A DNA stretch of 50,251 nt from Oscillospiraceae bacterium. Its GTDB lineage: Bacteria; Bacillota; Clostridia; Oscillospirales; Oscillospiraceae. Under the pieces are notes generated by a model. That model was given only the letters and a program-made list of their open reading frames with translations, was not told where the DNA came from and did no database searches. Numbering within the stretch: the stretch's first letter is position 1; each line of letters begins with the position of its first letter. Below are positions 17,207 to 25,296 of this stretch, piece after piece. A program made the position numbers and the translations under genes. The DNA lies in contig JAAWDI010000025.1 in the NCBI GenBank assembly GCA_022793685.1, positions 1 to 50,251 of the forward strand, given 5' to 3'.

Positions 17207-18661
17207 TTAATTGGGCAAGGTTTCCTCTACCAGCAACCACATTTCATCCACCGTCAGCCCGTCGCACTCGTATTTCACCAGCGTACCGTCCGGATAGATA
17301 ACTTGAAAATTGGTTTGGCTGCTGCCGGTATCCTTCTGTCGTGTCCGGGCGGCCACTACTTCACGGGTCATGTCCTCCGCCCAGAAGGCAGGGCAGTTCA
17401 CGGTATCCCAATACTGCTCCGGCACGCTGTCGCACCACGGGATGGTGTACAGCCGCAAGTCATAGGCCGCAGGGTTGTTCACATCCACAGCCGCGTCTCT
17501 GGAGCAGCCGCCGTCCTCTGGCAGAGTGACCCAAATGCACACGTCGTCATAGCCCTTGCTCCAGCGCACATAGAGCTTATTTTGAATGCCCTCCTGATAG
17601 ACAAGGTGACCGTAAAATTCCCATGCGTCCGGCACCACTTCGGTTTTTGGGAGATATGGGGCAAAGGCGCTTTCGCCCCGTGCCTCCGCCAGACTGGCAA
17701 AGTCCGCCGTGCGGAAGGCGGGGGCGTCCGTTGTCAGCAGGTGGTCGAGGGTCAGGTTTCTACCGGTGAAGCTGATAAACAGCGTACTGAGAAGGGAGTA
17801 ATCCAGCGTGCCATCTTTTTCAGTTGCGGTTCCCTCCGGCGTGATAAACCGTGTCCGCACGCCGACGTTATTCGCCAGAAACGCGCTTTCGTACACATAG
17901 TCGGTCACGCCGTCGCCATCCCGGTCGTAAATATTTTTCCACGCGGTGACCTCTACACCGTCAATCTCCGTCACCTCGCCGCCGCTGTTCACCACGCAGG
18001 CGGGGGGCAGGTGTCCGGGTGCGAGGGTTATTTCAAAATGAGCCCCTTCTTCGTTATAGCCCCATATCATCGCCTGCCAAAGGTCGCCGTGTCCGTCGTA
18101 AGTGGCCCGGCCTGCCACAGTGTAGCCATCCCAAAACAAAATCCACGGGACGTTGCCCGTTTTCGCCTTCATGTGGGCGTTTTCCATGGCCTCTCGACTG
18201 CCCCACAGAATGAGACACACCTCTTCCTCCGTCAAATCCTTGGAAAAGGCGCCCTCCGGCACGGCGATGGAGCGGGCCACTTCCCCGTCGTCCGCCGCAT
18301 CAGGGTAGGCGATATAGCTAATTGCGGGGAACGCCATCTTTCCGCCGCCGTCTGACGGCACGGTAAAGCCATGGAAGTTAGTACCTGCCATCACGCCGTC
18401 GTCCACCAGCGCAGTATCAGGGGAGTCTGTGCTTTCAGGCCGGACGGTTTCCACGGTCGGGGTCGCGGGCAGCCACCCCCGCGCGCCGATTCCCACTCCG
18501 ACCAGCAGAGCGGCGCACGCCGCCATGGCCACCGCCTGCTGCCAATGAATGGCACGCTTTTGCGGTTTATCTGCCTGCTCCGCTGTAGGCAGCGTCAGCA
18601 GTTTTTCATGTAAATCGGCGCTGACCTGTTGGCGATTCATATACGATTTGTAATATCTCAT
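17207..18661 (-). CDS. Putative membrane-anchored anti-sigma factor with large extracytoplasmic domain
   Basis: 484 residues from ATG 18661 (AGGAGG upstream), 10 bp after the ECF sigma gene. The first 40 residues are cytoplasmic and basic (QQVSADLHEKLLTLPTAEQ), followed by one membrane helix (AVAMAACAALLVGVGIGARGW, about 44-64). The remaining 420 residues lie outside and have no domain I recognise; they include IYDRDGDGVTDYVYES, a calcium-loop-like Asp-rich stretch near 235. Position and topology make an anti-sigma role likely. The large outer part would be the sensor, much longer than in typical anti-sigma factors. Confidence 0.7.
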   Translation of the reverse strand: MRYYKSYMNRQQVSADLHEKLLTLPTAEQADKPQKRAIHWQQAVAMAACAALLVGVGIGARGWLPATPTVETVRPESTDSPDTALVDDGVMAGTNFHGFTVPSDGGGKMAFPAISYIAYPDAADDGEVARSIAVPEGAFSKDLTEEEVCLILWGSREAMENAHMKAKTGNVPWILFWDGYTVAGRATYDGHGDLWQAMIWGYNEEGAHFEITLAPGHLPPACVVNSGGEVTEIDGVEVTAWKNIYDRDGDGVTDYVYESAFLANNVGVRTRFITPEGTATEKDGTLDYSLLSTLFISFTGRNLTLDHLLTTDAPAFRTADFASLAEARGESAFAPYLPKTEVVPDAWEFYGHLVYQEGIQNKLYVRWSKGYDDVCIWVTLPEDGGCSRDAAVDVNNPAAYDLRLYTIPWCDSVPEQYWDTVNCPAFWAEDMTREVVAARTRQKDTGSSQTNFQVIYPDGTLVKYECDGLTVDEMWLLVEETLPN

Positions 18662-18671
18662 GGCAATCCTC

Positions 18672-19163
18672 CTATTTGTTTTCGCTTTTATTCTCTTCCA
18701 GCAGGACACGCAGCTTTTTCCGCGCACGGGACAGCCGAGAGCGCACCGTGCCCTCTGCCTCTCCGGTGAATTGGGCGATTTCTCCGGTGGCGTATCCCTC
18801 GTAATAAAAAAGGTGAATGACAGCACGGTCTTTCGGTGGGAGGGACAGAAGCTCCTCTACCTCCTGCCGCTCTTCCTGCGCGGGGGCGGGAATGGCATCC
18901 GTCAAAGGGACGCTGCGCCGCCGCCACGGGGCGCGCAGACGGGTCTTGCAGCCGTTGACCAGCACCCGCATCAGCCACGCCTGCCGGTGACTGCCGCTTT
19001 CCAGCGAAGGGCGTTTTTCCAGCAGCTTCAAAAAAGCGTCCTGCACCGCGTCCTCCGCCTCGCCGACATCGCCCAGAATAGCGAGGGCAGTACGGTATAA
19101 ACGTGTTTCATTTTCTGTAATGATAGCTTCCCAGCAAACCGGCCGGTTTGTTTCGGGGAACAT
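18672..19163 (-). CDS. ECF-type RNA polymerase sigma factor
   Basis: 163 residues from ATG 19163 (GGGAGGGAAG upstream). Region 2 is ENETRLYRTALAILGDVGEAEDAVQDAFLKLLEKRP (about 17-52), and region 4 is LSLPPKDRAVIHLFYYEGYATGEIAQFTGEAEGTVRSRLSRARKKLR (about 105-152). The spacing is that of small extracytoplasmic-function sigma factors. The putative anti-sigma gene follows immediately. A likely ECF-type promoter lies in front of this gene, suggesting autoregulation. Confidence 0.93.
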   Translation of the reverse strand: MFPETNRPVCWEAIITENETRLYRTALAILGDVGEAEDAVQDAFLKLLEKRPSLESGSHRQAWLMRVLVNGCKTRLRAPWRRRSVPLTDAIPAPAQEERQEVEELLSLPPKDRAVIHLFYYEGYATGEIAQFTGEAEGTVRSRLSRARKKLRVLLEENKSENK

Positions 19164-19186
19164 GGGCTTCCCTCCCTTCTGCCCTA

Positions 19187-19215
19187 TATACGAAAAAAGA
19201 CGGGAAATTGTTGCA
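19187..19215 (-). promoter_or_regulatory. ECF-type autoregulatory promoter
   Basis: On the minus strand: TGCAAC (19215-19210), 17-bp spacer, CGTATA (19192-19187). The AAC-type -35 box with a CG-starting -10 box is typical of ECF sigma targets and unlike the vegetative promoters elsewhere in the window. Confidence 0.6.
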
Positions 19216-19234
19216 CTCCCGCCCATATTTTTTA

Positions 19235-19275
19235 CAAAAAAGCGGCCGGAACTCCCTTTTGAGGGTTCCGGCCGC
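19235..19275 (-). terminator. Terminator of the aldo/keto reductase gene
   Basis: Read on the minus strand, stem GCGGCCGGAAC / GTTCCGGCCGC with a 12-nt loop is followed by TTTTTTG. It begins 13 bp after the stop codon. Confidence 0.88.
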
Positions 19276-19288
19276 AAATTCATTGCGT

Positions 19289-20401
19289 TCAGCCCAGTGC
19301 TTCGCCTGTCTTTTTCAGTTCGTCAACAATAGCGATATGCTGAGGGCATACCCGCTCACAAGCGCCGCAGCCAATACAGTCCTCCGCTTTGCCGCCCTCT
19401 CTGGTCTCCCACGCATAGCCGCCCTTGGCTCCCGTTATGCTGTTGTAAATCAACAAACGGTTCATCGAGGAAAAGATGCCCGGAATGTTGATTTTCTGGG
19501 GACAGCCCTTGACGCAGTACCGGCACGCCGTGCAGGGGATGGACGGAATCGCCGCCATAGCTTCGGTTGCTTCTCGAAGTACGGCACGCTCCGCGTCCGT
19601 AAAGGGCTTCATATCCGTCATGGTGGCGATATTATCCTCCATTTGCTCCATGTTGGACATGCCGCTGAGGACGGTGATGACCCCCGGCAAAGAACCGGCA
19701 AACCGCATCGCCCACGAAGAGCAAGAGGCCTCCGGATTCGCCGCTTTGAGGATTTCAGCCACAGCCTTGGGCGGCTCGGCAAGCATGCCGCCTTTCACAG
19801 GCTCCATGATGATGACAGGCACCTTGTGCTTCTGAGCCACCTCAAAACAGGCGCGTGCCTGCACATTGGCGTCCTCCCAGTCGCCGTAATTAATTTGAAG
19901 TTGGACGAACTCCATTTCCGGGTGCTTTGTCAGCAGGTCGCCCAGCACGTCGGCGTGGTCATGAAAGGAAAAGCCAATGTGCTTTACAAGCCCCTGCGCC
20001 TTCAGCTCCTGCACATACTCCCACATTTTGAAGTCGTCAAAGGCCGCTGTGCGGCTGTCGCCGCAGTTGTGCAGCAGGTAAAAGTCAAAATAGCCCGCGC
20101 CGGTACGCTCCAGCGAGGTGGTGAACATAGCCTTTGCCTCTTCCGCCGTTTTCGGTCCCGCCCACGCCGGCAGCTTAGTGGCAAGCTGATAACTTTCCCG
20201 TGGATGACGCTCTACCAGCGCCTTGCGGATGGCTTCCTCCGAACCGGCATATCCATAGGCCGTGTCAAAGTAAGTAAAGCCCGCTTCCAAAAACCGGTCT
20301 ACCATGGCGCTGGTGGCCGCAATGTCGATTTCATCTCCCTGCTTGGGCAGGCGCATGAGGCCAAAGCCCAGCTTGGGAATATTCTCTCCCAGATAACCCA
20401 T
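19289..20401 (-). CDS. Aldo/keto reductase with C-terminal 4Fe-4S ferredoxin domain
   Basis: 370 residues from ATG 20401 (AAAGGAGG upstream). The AKR barrel occupies 1-270 (LGFGLMRLP, FDTAYGYAGSEEAIRKALV with the catalytic Tyr, TKLPAW with the Lys, YFDFYLLHNCGD). The C-terminal hundred residues carry two clusters, CTACRYCVKGCPQ and CIGCGACERVCPQ, so electrons probably enter from ferredoxin rather than only NAD(P)H. This architecture is common in strict anaerobes; the carbonyl substrate is unknown. Monocistronic. Confidence 0.92.
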   Translation of the reverse strand: MGYLGENIPKLGFGLMRLPKQGDEIDIAATSAMVDRFLEAGFTYFDTAYGYAGSEEAIRKALVERHPRESYQLATKLPAWAGPKTAEEAKAMFTTSLERTGAGYFDFYLLHNCGDSRTAAFDDFKMWEYVQELKAQGLVKHIGFSFHDHADVLGDLLTKHPEMEFVQLQINYGDWEDANVQARACFEVAQKHKVPVIIMEPVKGGMLAEPPKAVAEILKAANPEASCSSWAMRFAGSLPGVITVLSGMSNMEQMEDNIATMTDMKPFTDAERAVLREATEAMAAIPSIPCTACRYCVKGCPQKINIPGIFSSMNRLLIYNSITGAKGGYAWETREGGKAEDCIGCGACERVCPQHIAIVDELKKTGEALG

Positions 20402-20598
20402 TGTTTCCTCCTTTTGCCCGCTGTGGGCGGACACTTTTTCTTCATTATACTTCTTAAAGTCCACTTCAAGTCAAGAGTCTTGCCGGGAGAAAATTCCCTT
20501 TTCTCTGACCAAAGCCGCCAAAATCCATCCCGCCTCCTTTTCTTTTCCTTTATTTTATGGTATACTGCTTCCAGTTTAGGGAATGGAGGCGGCCTGAA

Positions 20599-21225
20599 AT
20601 GGACACGATGATGATTGGTATCGCCGGCGGCACCGGCTCCGGTAAAACGACCCTCACCCGACACCTGAAAGACCGCTTTGGCGACAGCGTGACCGTTATC
20701 TTCCATGACAATTACTACCGCAGTCATTCCGAGCTTCCCTATGAGGAGCGCTGTACGCTCAACTACGACCACCCGGACGCCTTTGAAACCGACCTGCTGG
20801 TACGGCATTTGCAGACGCTCCGCCGGGGTGAACCCATCCAATGTCCCACCTATGACTTTACCGTCCACGACCGCAAGGCGGAAACCATCACCATTCGCCC
20901 TTCCAGCGTTATTCTTATTGAGGGCATTCTTGCCTTTGAGAACAAAGCGCTTCGGGATATGATGGACATCAAGATTTTTGTGGACACTGACGCCGACGTG
21001 CGCATCCTTCGCCGTATCCTGCGGGATGTGGAAGAGCGGGGCCGCAGTTTGGAATCGGTGGTCAACCAGTACCTCACCACCGTGAAGCCCATGCATGAGC
21101 GTTTTGTGGAGCCTTCCAAGCGCTATGCTGACATTCTTGTGCTGGACGGCGGCCACAATCAGGTGGCGCTTGAGATGATTACCCAGCGCATCCGCAACCA
21201 TATCGCAGGGCAGGCGGAAAAATAA
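20599..21225 (+). CDS. udk: Uridine kinase
   Basis: 208 residues from ATG 20599, which has GGAGGCGG upstream. It contains the P-loop IGIAGGTGSGKTTLTRHL (residues 5-22), the substrate loop FHDNYYRSHSELPYEER, YDHPDAFETDLL, IQCPTYDFTVHDR and the lid ILRDVEERGRSLESVVNQYL. It phosphorylates uridine and cytidine in pyrimidine salvage. A TATACT -10 box at 20561 lies 38 bp upstream of the start, with only a weak -35. Confidence 0.93.
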   Translation: MDTMMIGIAGGTGSGKTTLTRHLKDRFGDSVTVIFHDNYYRSHSELPYEERCTLNYDHPDAFETDLLVRHLQTLRRGEPIQCPTYDFTVHDRKAETITIRPSSVILIEGILAFENKALRDMMDIKIFVDTDADVRILRRILRDVEERGRSLESVVNQYLTTVKPMHERFVEPSKRYADILVLDGGHNQVALEMITQRIRNHIAGQAEK

Positions 21226-21307
21226 TTTCTCCATCGGGGAACTTTCTTCGGCGCCTTTCGTCCAAAGACATGACACTTCATTACATTTGGAAAAGGAGAT
21301 TCTTAAC

Positions 21308-22435
21308 ATGAAACGACGCGCGCTTTCCCTTGTCCTTATTTTGGCGCTTGCCATCACCCTGCTGGCAGGGTGTTCAGGCAAGGACGAAAACAAAGAAGAG
21401 AATGTAGACCTGGCCGCTTTCTACGCCTCTTTAGCAGAAAACCGTGAATCCTTTAGCAGCCACTCCGCCGTAGAGAGCGATGCAAAAACCAGCTTCTACC
21501 CCGGTCTTGACGATGTGGCCCTCACGCAGGAGGTTCTTTACAGCCCCATGATGACCGGTATCGTTTCTGAAATCGCTCTGGTGGAGGTTACAGAAGAATC
21601 CGATGTGGATACAGTAAAGGATATTTTCCAGACCCGTATCGACACCCAGGTGGACGGCGGCGCATGGTACCCCGCAAGCATCCAAACTTGGATTGACTGC
21701 GCCCAGATTGTTTCTCACGGCAAGTATGTGATGCTCATTGCTGATGCGGACAGCGACGCCATCGTGGCGGCCTTTTATGAGTTGTTCGGAGAAGAGGCTC
21801 CCACCCCTGCGCCTACCCCCACCGGCACTGCGCCGGTGGGCACGCCGGAACCTACTGAAACGGGCCCCCCCAATGAAAGCGACGTGCCCGTTCTCCAGCC
21901 GGTGGAGACTGCAAAGCCGTCTCCCTCCCCCAGTGCAAAGCCTTCCGCTTCGCCCAAGCCTTCCCCCAAGCCGTCTCCCAAGCCCTCCCCCTCTCCCACG
22001 CCTTCTCCCAGTCCAGAACCGACTGATACAACGGTAAATCTGGCTTCCTTCTATACATCGGTCACCTCCGGCCATGAGTTCCCCTCGCTGACATTGGCGG
22101 ACAACGCCATTCTGGACAACAACTATGCCGGACTGAGCGGAGTTTCCACTGAACAATGCCTCGTCTATGTCAACATGATGAGCATGAATATGGGCGAAAT
22201 CGTGCTGGTACAGGTGACGAACAGCGACGATGTGAGCACGGTAAAGAGCATCCTTCAAAGCCGCATCAGCTACATGGTAGGTGATGGCAATGGCCCCGGC
22301 GGGGCATACTACCCCATGGCCATGGATCACTGGGAGAACAATTCCCGTGTAGTGTCCAACGGCAACTATGTGATGATGGTCGTCCACGAGGACTGCGACA
22401 GCATTGTCAGCAGCTTTAACGCCCTGTTTTCATAA
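21308..22435 (+). CDS. Lipoprotein with two DUF4358-like domains joined by a Pro/Ser/Lys linker
   Basis: 375 residues from ATG 21308, AAAAGGAG upstream. The signal peptide ends in the lipobox LLAGCSG, so Cys about 22 is lipidated. Two homologous domains follow. The first (about 32-165) runs from VDLAAFYASL through ALVEVTEESDVDTVKDIFQTRI to YVMLIADADSDAIVAAFYELF. The second (about 240-375) runs from VNLASFYTSV through VLVQVTNSDDVSTVKSILQSRI to YVMMVVHEDCDSIVSSFNALF. Between them is a low-complexity linker of repeated KPSPKPS units, wall-spanning in character. It sits just upstream of the MBOAT/DHHW pair, a frequent neighbour of DUF4358 proteins, so a role in surface-polymer modification is plausible. 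Confidence 0.85.
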   Translation: MKRRALSLVLILALAITLLAGCSGKDENKEENVDLAAFYASLAENRESFSSHSAVESDAKTSFYPGLDDVALTQEVLYSPMMTGIVSEIALVEVTEESDVDTVKDIFQTRIDTQVDGGAWYPASIQTWIDCAQIVSHGKYVMLIADADSDAIVAAFYELFGEEAPTPAPTPTGTAPVGTPEPTETGPPNESDVPVLQPVETAKPSPSPSAKPSASPKPSPKPSPKPSPSPTPSPSPEPTDTTVNLASFYTSVTSGHEFPSLTLADNAILDNNYAGLSGVSTEQCLVYVNMMSMNMGEIVLVQVTNSDDVSTVKSILQSRISYMVGDGNGPGGAYYPMAMDHWENNSRVVSNGNYVMMVVHEDCDSIVSSFNALFS

Positions 22436-22450
22436 TTCCCAGCATTTTTC

Positions 22451-22477
22451 GGGAGCCGCCTGACGGCGGCTCCCTTT
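22451..22477 (+). terminator. Hairpin after the lipoprotein gene
   Basis: Perfect 10-bp stem GGGAGCCGCC / GGCGGCTCCC with a TGAC loop, then TTT. The T tract is short, so it may only attenuate read-through into the MBOAT gene. Confidence 0.65.
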
Positions 22478-22501
22478 ACTCTGACTTGAGGCGGTGAAAC
22501 C

Positions 22502-23905
22502 GTGGTCTTTTCCAGCCTGTATTTCCTGTTCCTCTACCTGCCTGTGGTGCTGGCAGTATACTACATTGTACCCCTCCGGTGGCGCAATCTGGTGCTGCTG
22601 GTCTTTAACCTCATCTTTTATGCTTGGGGCGAACCGGTATATATCCTAATTATGTTCGCCTCCATCGCCATTGACTACACCCACGGCCTGCTGGTCACTC
22701 GATGCAAGGCGAAGGGAAACCTGCGGGGCGCAAAAATGGCGGTGGCCTCGTCCGTTATTTTCAACCTGGCTCTGCTGTTCTTCTTCAAATACTGGGATTT
22801 CATCGCTGGAAGCCTTGCGTCTATCGGCCTGAACTTTATGCCGGTGCTGGGGCTGGGACTTCCCATCGGCATCTCGTTCTACACCTTCCAGACCATGAGC
22901 TACACCATCGACGTTTACCGTGGCGACGCTCAGGCGCAGAAGAGCATCGTCACCTTCGGCACCTTTGTCACCCTGTTTCCCCAGCTTATCGCAGGGCCGA
23001 TTATCCGCTATAAGGATTTAGATGACCAGCTCCGCCAGCGGGACCACACGGTGGACAAGTTTGCCTCCGGTGTACAGATTTTTGTCATCGGCCTTGCGAA
23101 AAAAGTCCTGCTGGCCAACAACATCGGTATGCTGTGGGACGTTTACAAGGCAACGCCCATCAGTCAGCTGACGGTAGCCGGGGCTTGGCTGGGCGTGCTG
23201 GCCTTTGCCTTCCAAATCTATTTTGACTTCTGCGGCTATTCCGAGATGGCCATTGGCCTTGGCCGGATGCTGGGGTTTGAGTTCCTCAAAAACTTCGACT
23301 ATCCCTATATTTCCAAGTCCATCACCGAGTTCTGGCGGCGGTGGCACATTTCCCTCGGTACCTGGTTCCGGGAATACCTCTATATCCCGCTGGGCGGCAA
23401 TCGGGTCAGCAAGCCCCGTCTGTTCTTCAACCTGATGGTAGTATGGGCCGCAACCGGCATTTGGCACGGCGCAAGCTGGAACTTCCTCCTGTGGGGCCTG
23501 TACTTCGGCGTTCTTCTGATTCTGGAAAAAGGCTTCCTGCTGAAGCTGCTTCAAAAGTTGCCGGGCGCGGTACAGCACCTATACACCCTCTTTTTGGTGC
23601 TGGTCAGCTGGGCCATTTTCGCCGTGGAGGACTTTACGCAGCTTGGCGGATACCTGAAGGCTATGTTCGGCATGGCCGGCGGCGGCGGAATGGACGGCAA
23701 TTTTCTCTATTATCTCATGAGCTATCTGCCCATTCTGGTGGTGGCAGGCGTAGCCTCCACCCCTGCCGCTGTCACAGTGTGGAAAAAGCTGCCCAAAAAG
23801 GCCATGGCGGTTGCCTTACCTATTTTGATTCTGGCAGGGCTGCTGGTGTCCACCGCCTATCTGGTGGACGCCACCTACAATCCCTTCCTCTATTTCCGTT
23901 TCTGA
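22502..23905 (+). CDS. MBOAT-family O-acyltransferase (AlgI/DltB-like)
   Basis: 467 residues from GTG 22502 (GAGGCGGTG upstream), a multi-pass membrane protein. Family marks are FLYLPVVLAVYYIVP at the start, GISFYTFQTMSYTIDVYRG, and the block EFWRRWHISLGTWFREYLYIPLGGNR near 275-300. The catalytic His lies in ATGIWHGASWNFLLWG near 325. It should move an acetyl or other acyl group across the membrane for transfer to an exopolymer. The next gene, 16 bp downstream, encodes the DHHW-type partner, matching the usual two-gene acetylation cassette of Clostridia. Confidence 0.93.
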   Translation: MVFSSLYFLFLYLPVVLAVYYIVPLRWRNLVLLVFNLIFYAWGEPVYILIMFASIAIDYTHGLLVTRCKAKGNLRGAKMAVASSVIFNLALLFFFKYWDFIAGSLASIGLNFMPVLGLGLPIGISFYTFQTMSYTIDVYRGDAQAQKSIVTFGTFVTLFPQLIAGPIIRYKDLDDQLRQRDHTVDKFASGVQIFVIGLAKKVLLANNIGMLWDVYKATPISQLTVAGAWLGVLAFAFQIYFDFCGYSEMAIGLGRMLGFEFLKNFDYPYISKSITEFWRRWHISLGTWFREYLYIPLGGNRVSKPRLFFNLMVVWAATGIWHGASWNFLLWGLYFGVLLILEKGFLLKLLQKLPGAVQHLYTLFLVLVSWAIFAVEDFTQLGGYLKAMFGMAGGGGMDGNFLYYLMSYLPILVVAGVASTPAAVTVWKKLPKKAMAVALPILILAGLLVSTAYLVDATYNPFLYFRF

Positions 23906-23921
23906 AAGGAGGACTCACATC

Positions 23922-25055
23922 ATGTCAAAGCAATACAGCCGCTTTATCACCATCCTGTTCTGCGCCGTGCTGGGGGTCTTCTTTCTCGCCGTCCTGCTCA
24001 CTCCCAAGCGTGACTTTTCTCCTGCAGAGAACCGCTATTTGCAGACCTTCCCAAAATTCTCCGCCGATTCTCTGCTCTCTGGTAAATTTATGAGTCAGTT
24101 TGAGACCTTTATTACCGACCAGTTCCCCGGCCGAGACGGCTGGGTTGGGGCCAAGGCCTCTATGGAACGCATGAGCGGCAAAAAGGAAAATAACGGCGTT
24201 TACTTCTGCGCACAGGACACCCTCATTGCCCGGCTGGACGAGCCGGACGAGGAGCGTCTCTCCGCCAACCTCGGCTATGTGCAGACGCTGGCGGAAAAGG
24301 CGGAAATTCCGGTCTATTTCTCCCTTATCCCCGGCGCAGGCCATGTCTGGGCTGACCGCCTGCCCGCCAATGCTCCTTCCGCCGACCAAAGCGCGCTTCT
24401 CATTCGGGCACAGCAGGATACTCCCGCCGCCCGATGGATTGACTTGGAGCGTGTGCTCATAGCGCACAGGGACGAGGACATCTTCTACCGCACCGACCAC
24501 CACTGGACAAGTCTGGGCGCCCGCTATGCCTGTCAAGCGCTGGTGGACGCTATGGGGCTGCCCGCCCCAACGGACAAAGCGCTTTTCACCAAGGAAGGTG
24601 AAGTGGTGTCTGATTCCTTTTATGGAACCAACTGGTCTACCTCCGGTGTGCGGTGGGTCTCGCCGGATAGCATCGTCCGCTATGCCGACGACGCGGGCGT
24701 CACGGTGGAGTCCTATCCCAACGGGACAGCAGAGCAGGGTGCGCTTTACCATCCGGAGAAGCTGGAGGAAAAGAATAAGTACCCCTATTTTCTCGGCGGC
24801 AACCAGCCGTTGTGTATCCTTCGCAATGAAAACAGGCCAAACGGCCCCAAGGTGCTTATCGTGCGGGACTCTTACTCCGACACGCTGGCTCCCATGCTCA
24901 TCCAAAGCTGCGGAGAGTTACACCTGTTCGACGTGCGGTACAACTTGAACAGCGTGGCGCAGTACGCCGCAGAGCATGGCATCGACGCAGTTTTGGTGCT
25001 GTACAGCACCGCCAATTTTGTCTCGGAAAACAATATGTTTGTACTGGGACGATAA
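23922..25055 (+). CDS. DHHW-family (AlgJ/AlgX/DltD-like) extracytoplasmic acyl-transfer partner
   Basis: 377 residues, AAAGGAGG upstream. An N-terminal helix (FITILFCAVLGVFFLAVLL, about 8-26) anchors it, with the rest outside. The name-giving motif YRTDHHWTSLGARYA lies near 190-205, and VLIVRDSYSDTLAPML near 310 supplies the SGNH-type Ser. Such proteins receive acyl groups from MBOAT partners and pass them to surface glycans. It completes the operon with the upstream MBOAT gene. Confidence 0.9.
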   Translation: MSKQYSRFITILFCAVLGVFFLAVLLTPKRDFSPAENRYLQTFPKFSADSLLSGKFMSQFETFITDQFPGRDGWVGAKASMERMSGKKENNGVYFCAQDTLIARLDEPDEERLSANLGYVQTLAEKAEIPVYFSLIPGAGHVWADRLPANAPSADQSALLIRAQQDTPAARWIDLERVLIAHRDEDIFYRTDHHWTSLGARYACQALVDAMGLPAPTDKALFTKEGEVVSDSFYGTNWSTSGVRWVSPDSIVRYADDAGVTVESYPNGTAEQGALYHPEKLEEKNKYPYFLGGNQPLCILRNENRPNGPKVLIVRDSYSDTLAPMLIQSCGELHLFDVRYNLNSVAQYAAEHGIDAVLVLYSTANFVSENNMFVLGR

Positions 25056-25061
25056 AGCCGC

Positions 25062-25093
25062 AAAAAGCGCACGGCCAAGGCCGTGCGCTTTTT
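25062..25093 (+). terminator. Terminator of the MBOAT/DHHW operon
   Basis: Stem AAAAAGCGCACGGCC / GGCCGTGCGCTTTTT with a 2-nt centre. Both flanks suit transcription from either direction. Confidence 0.92.
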
Positions 25094-25130
25094 GTATGTT
25101 TATAAATTGATGCGTTCTTGCGCTTCACGC

Positions 25131-25262
25131 TTATTTCGCCGGTGCGCCTGCGCTCACGCTTCGCATTGTCACGTTCAGGTTAAGCCGCGCGGCCAGTCGA
25201 ATAACGCTGCCGACTACGCCAAAACCCAGTTGGCCCTTTGGGCCGCCTTGGGCTTTTGACAT
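25131..25262 (-). CDS. Possible 43-residue small protein downstream of the activator gene
   Basis: ATG 25262 opens a frame MSKAQGGPKGQLGFGVVG...VSAGAPAK closed by TAA at 25131. A strong AAGGAG lies upstream, but at 15 nt it is farther than usual. The product is Gly-rich and basic and resembles nothing I know. The stretch also contains repeat-like DNA (GGCCC-AAA-GGGCC hairpin, GCGTGAGCGCAGGCGC) that recurs elsewhere, so it may simply be an open repeat. Low confidence. Confidence 0.25.
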   Translation of the reverse strand: MSKAQGGPKGQLGFGVVGSVIRLAARLNLNVTMRSVSAGAPAK

Positions 25263-25296
25263 TCGCTCTGCGTTATTCTCCTTGCGCAGCCTACCC

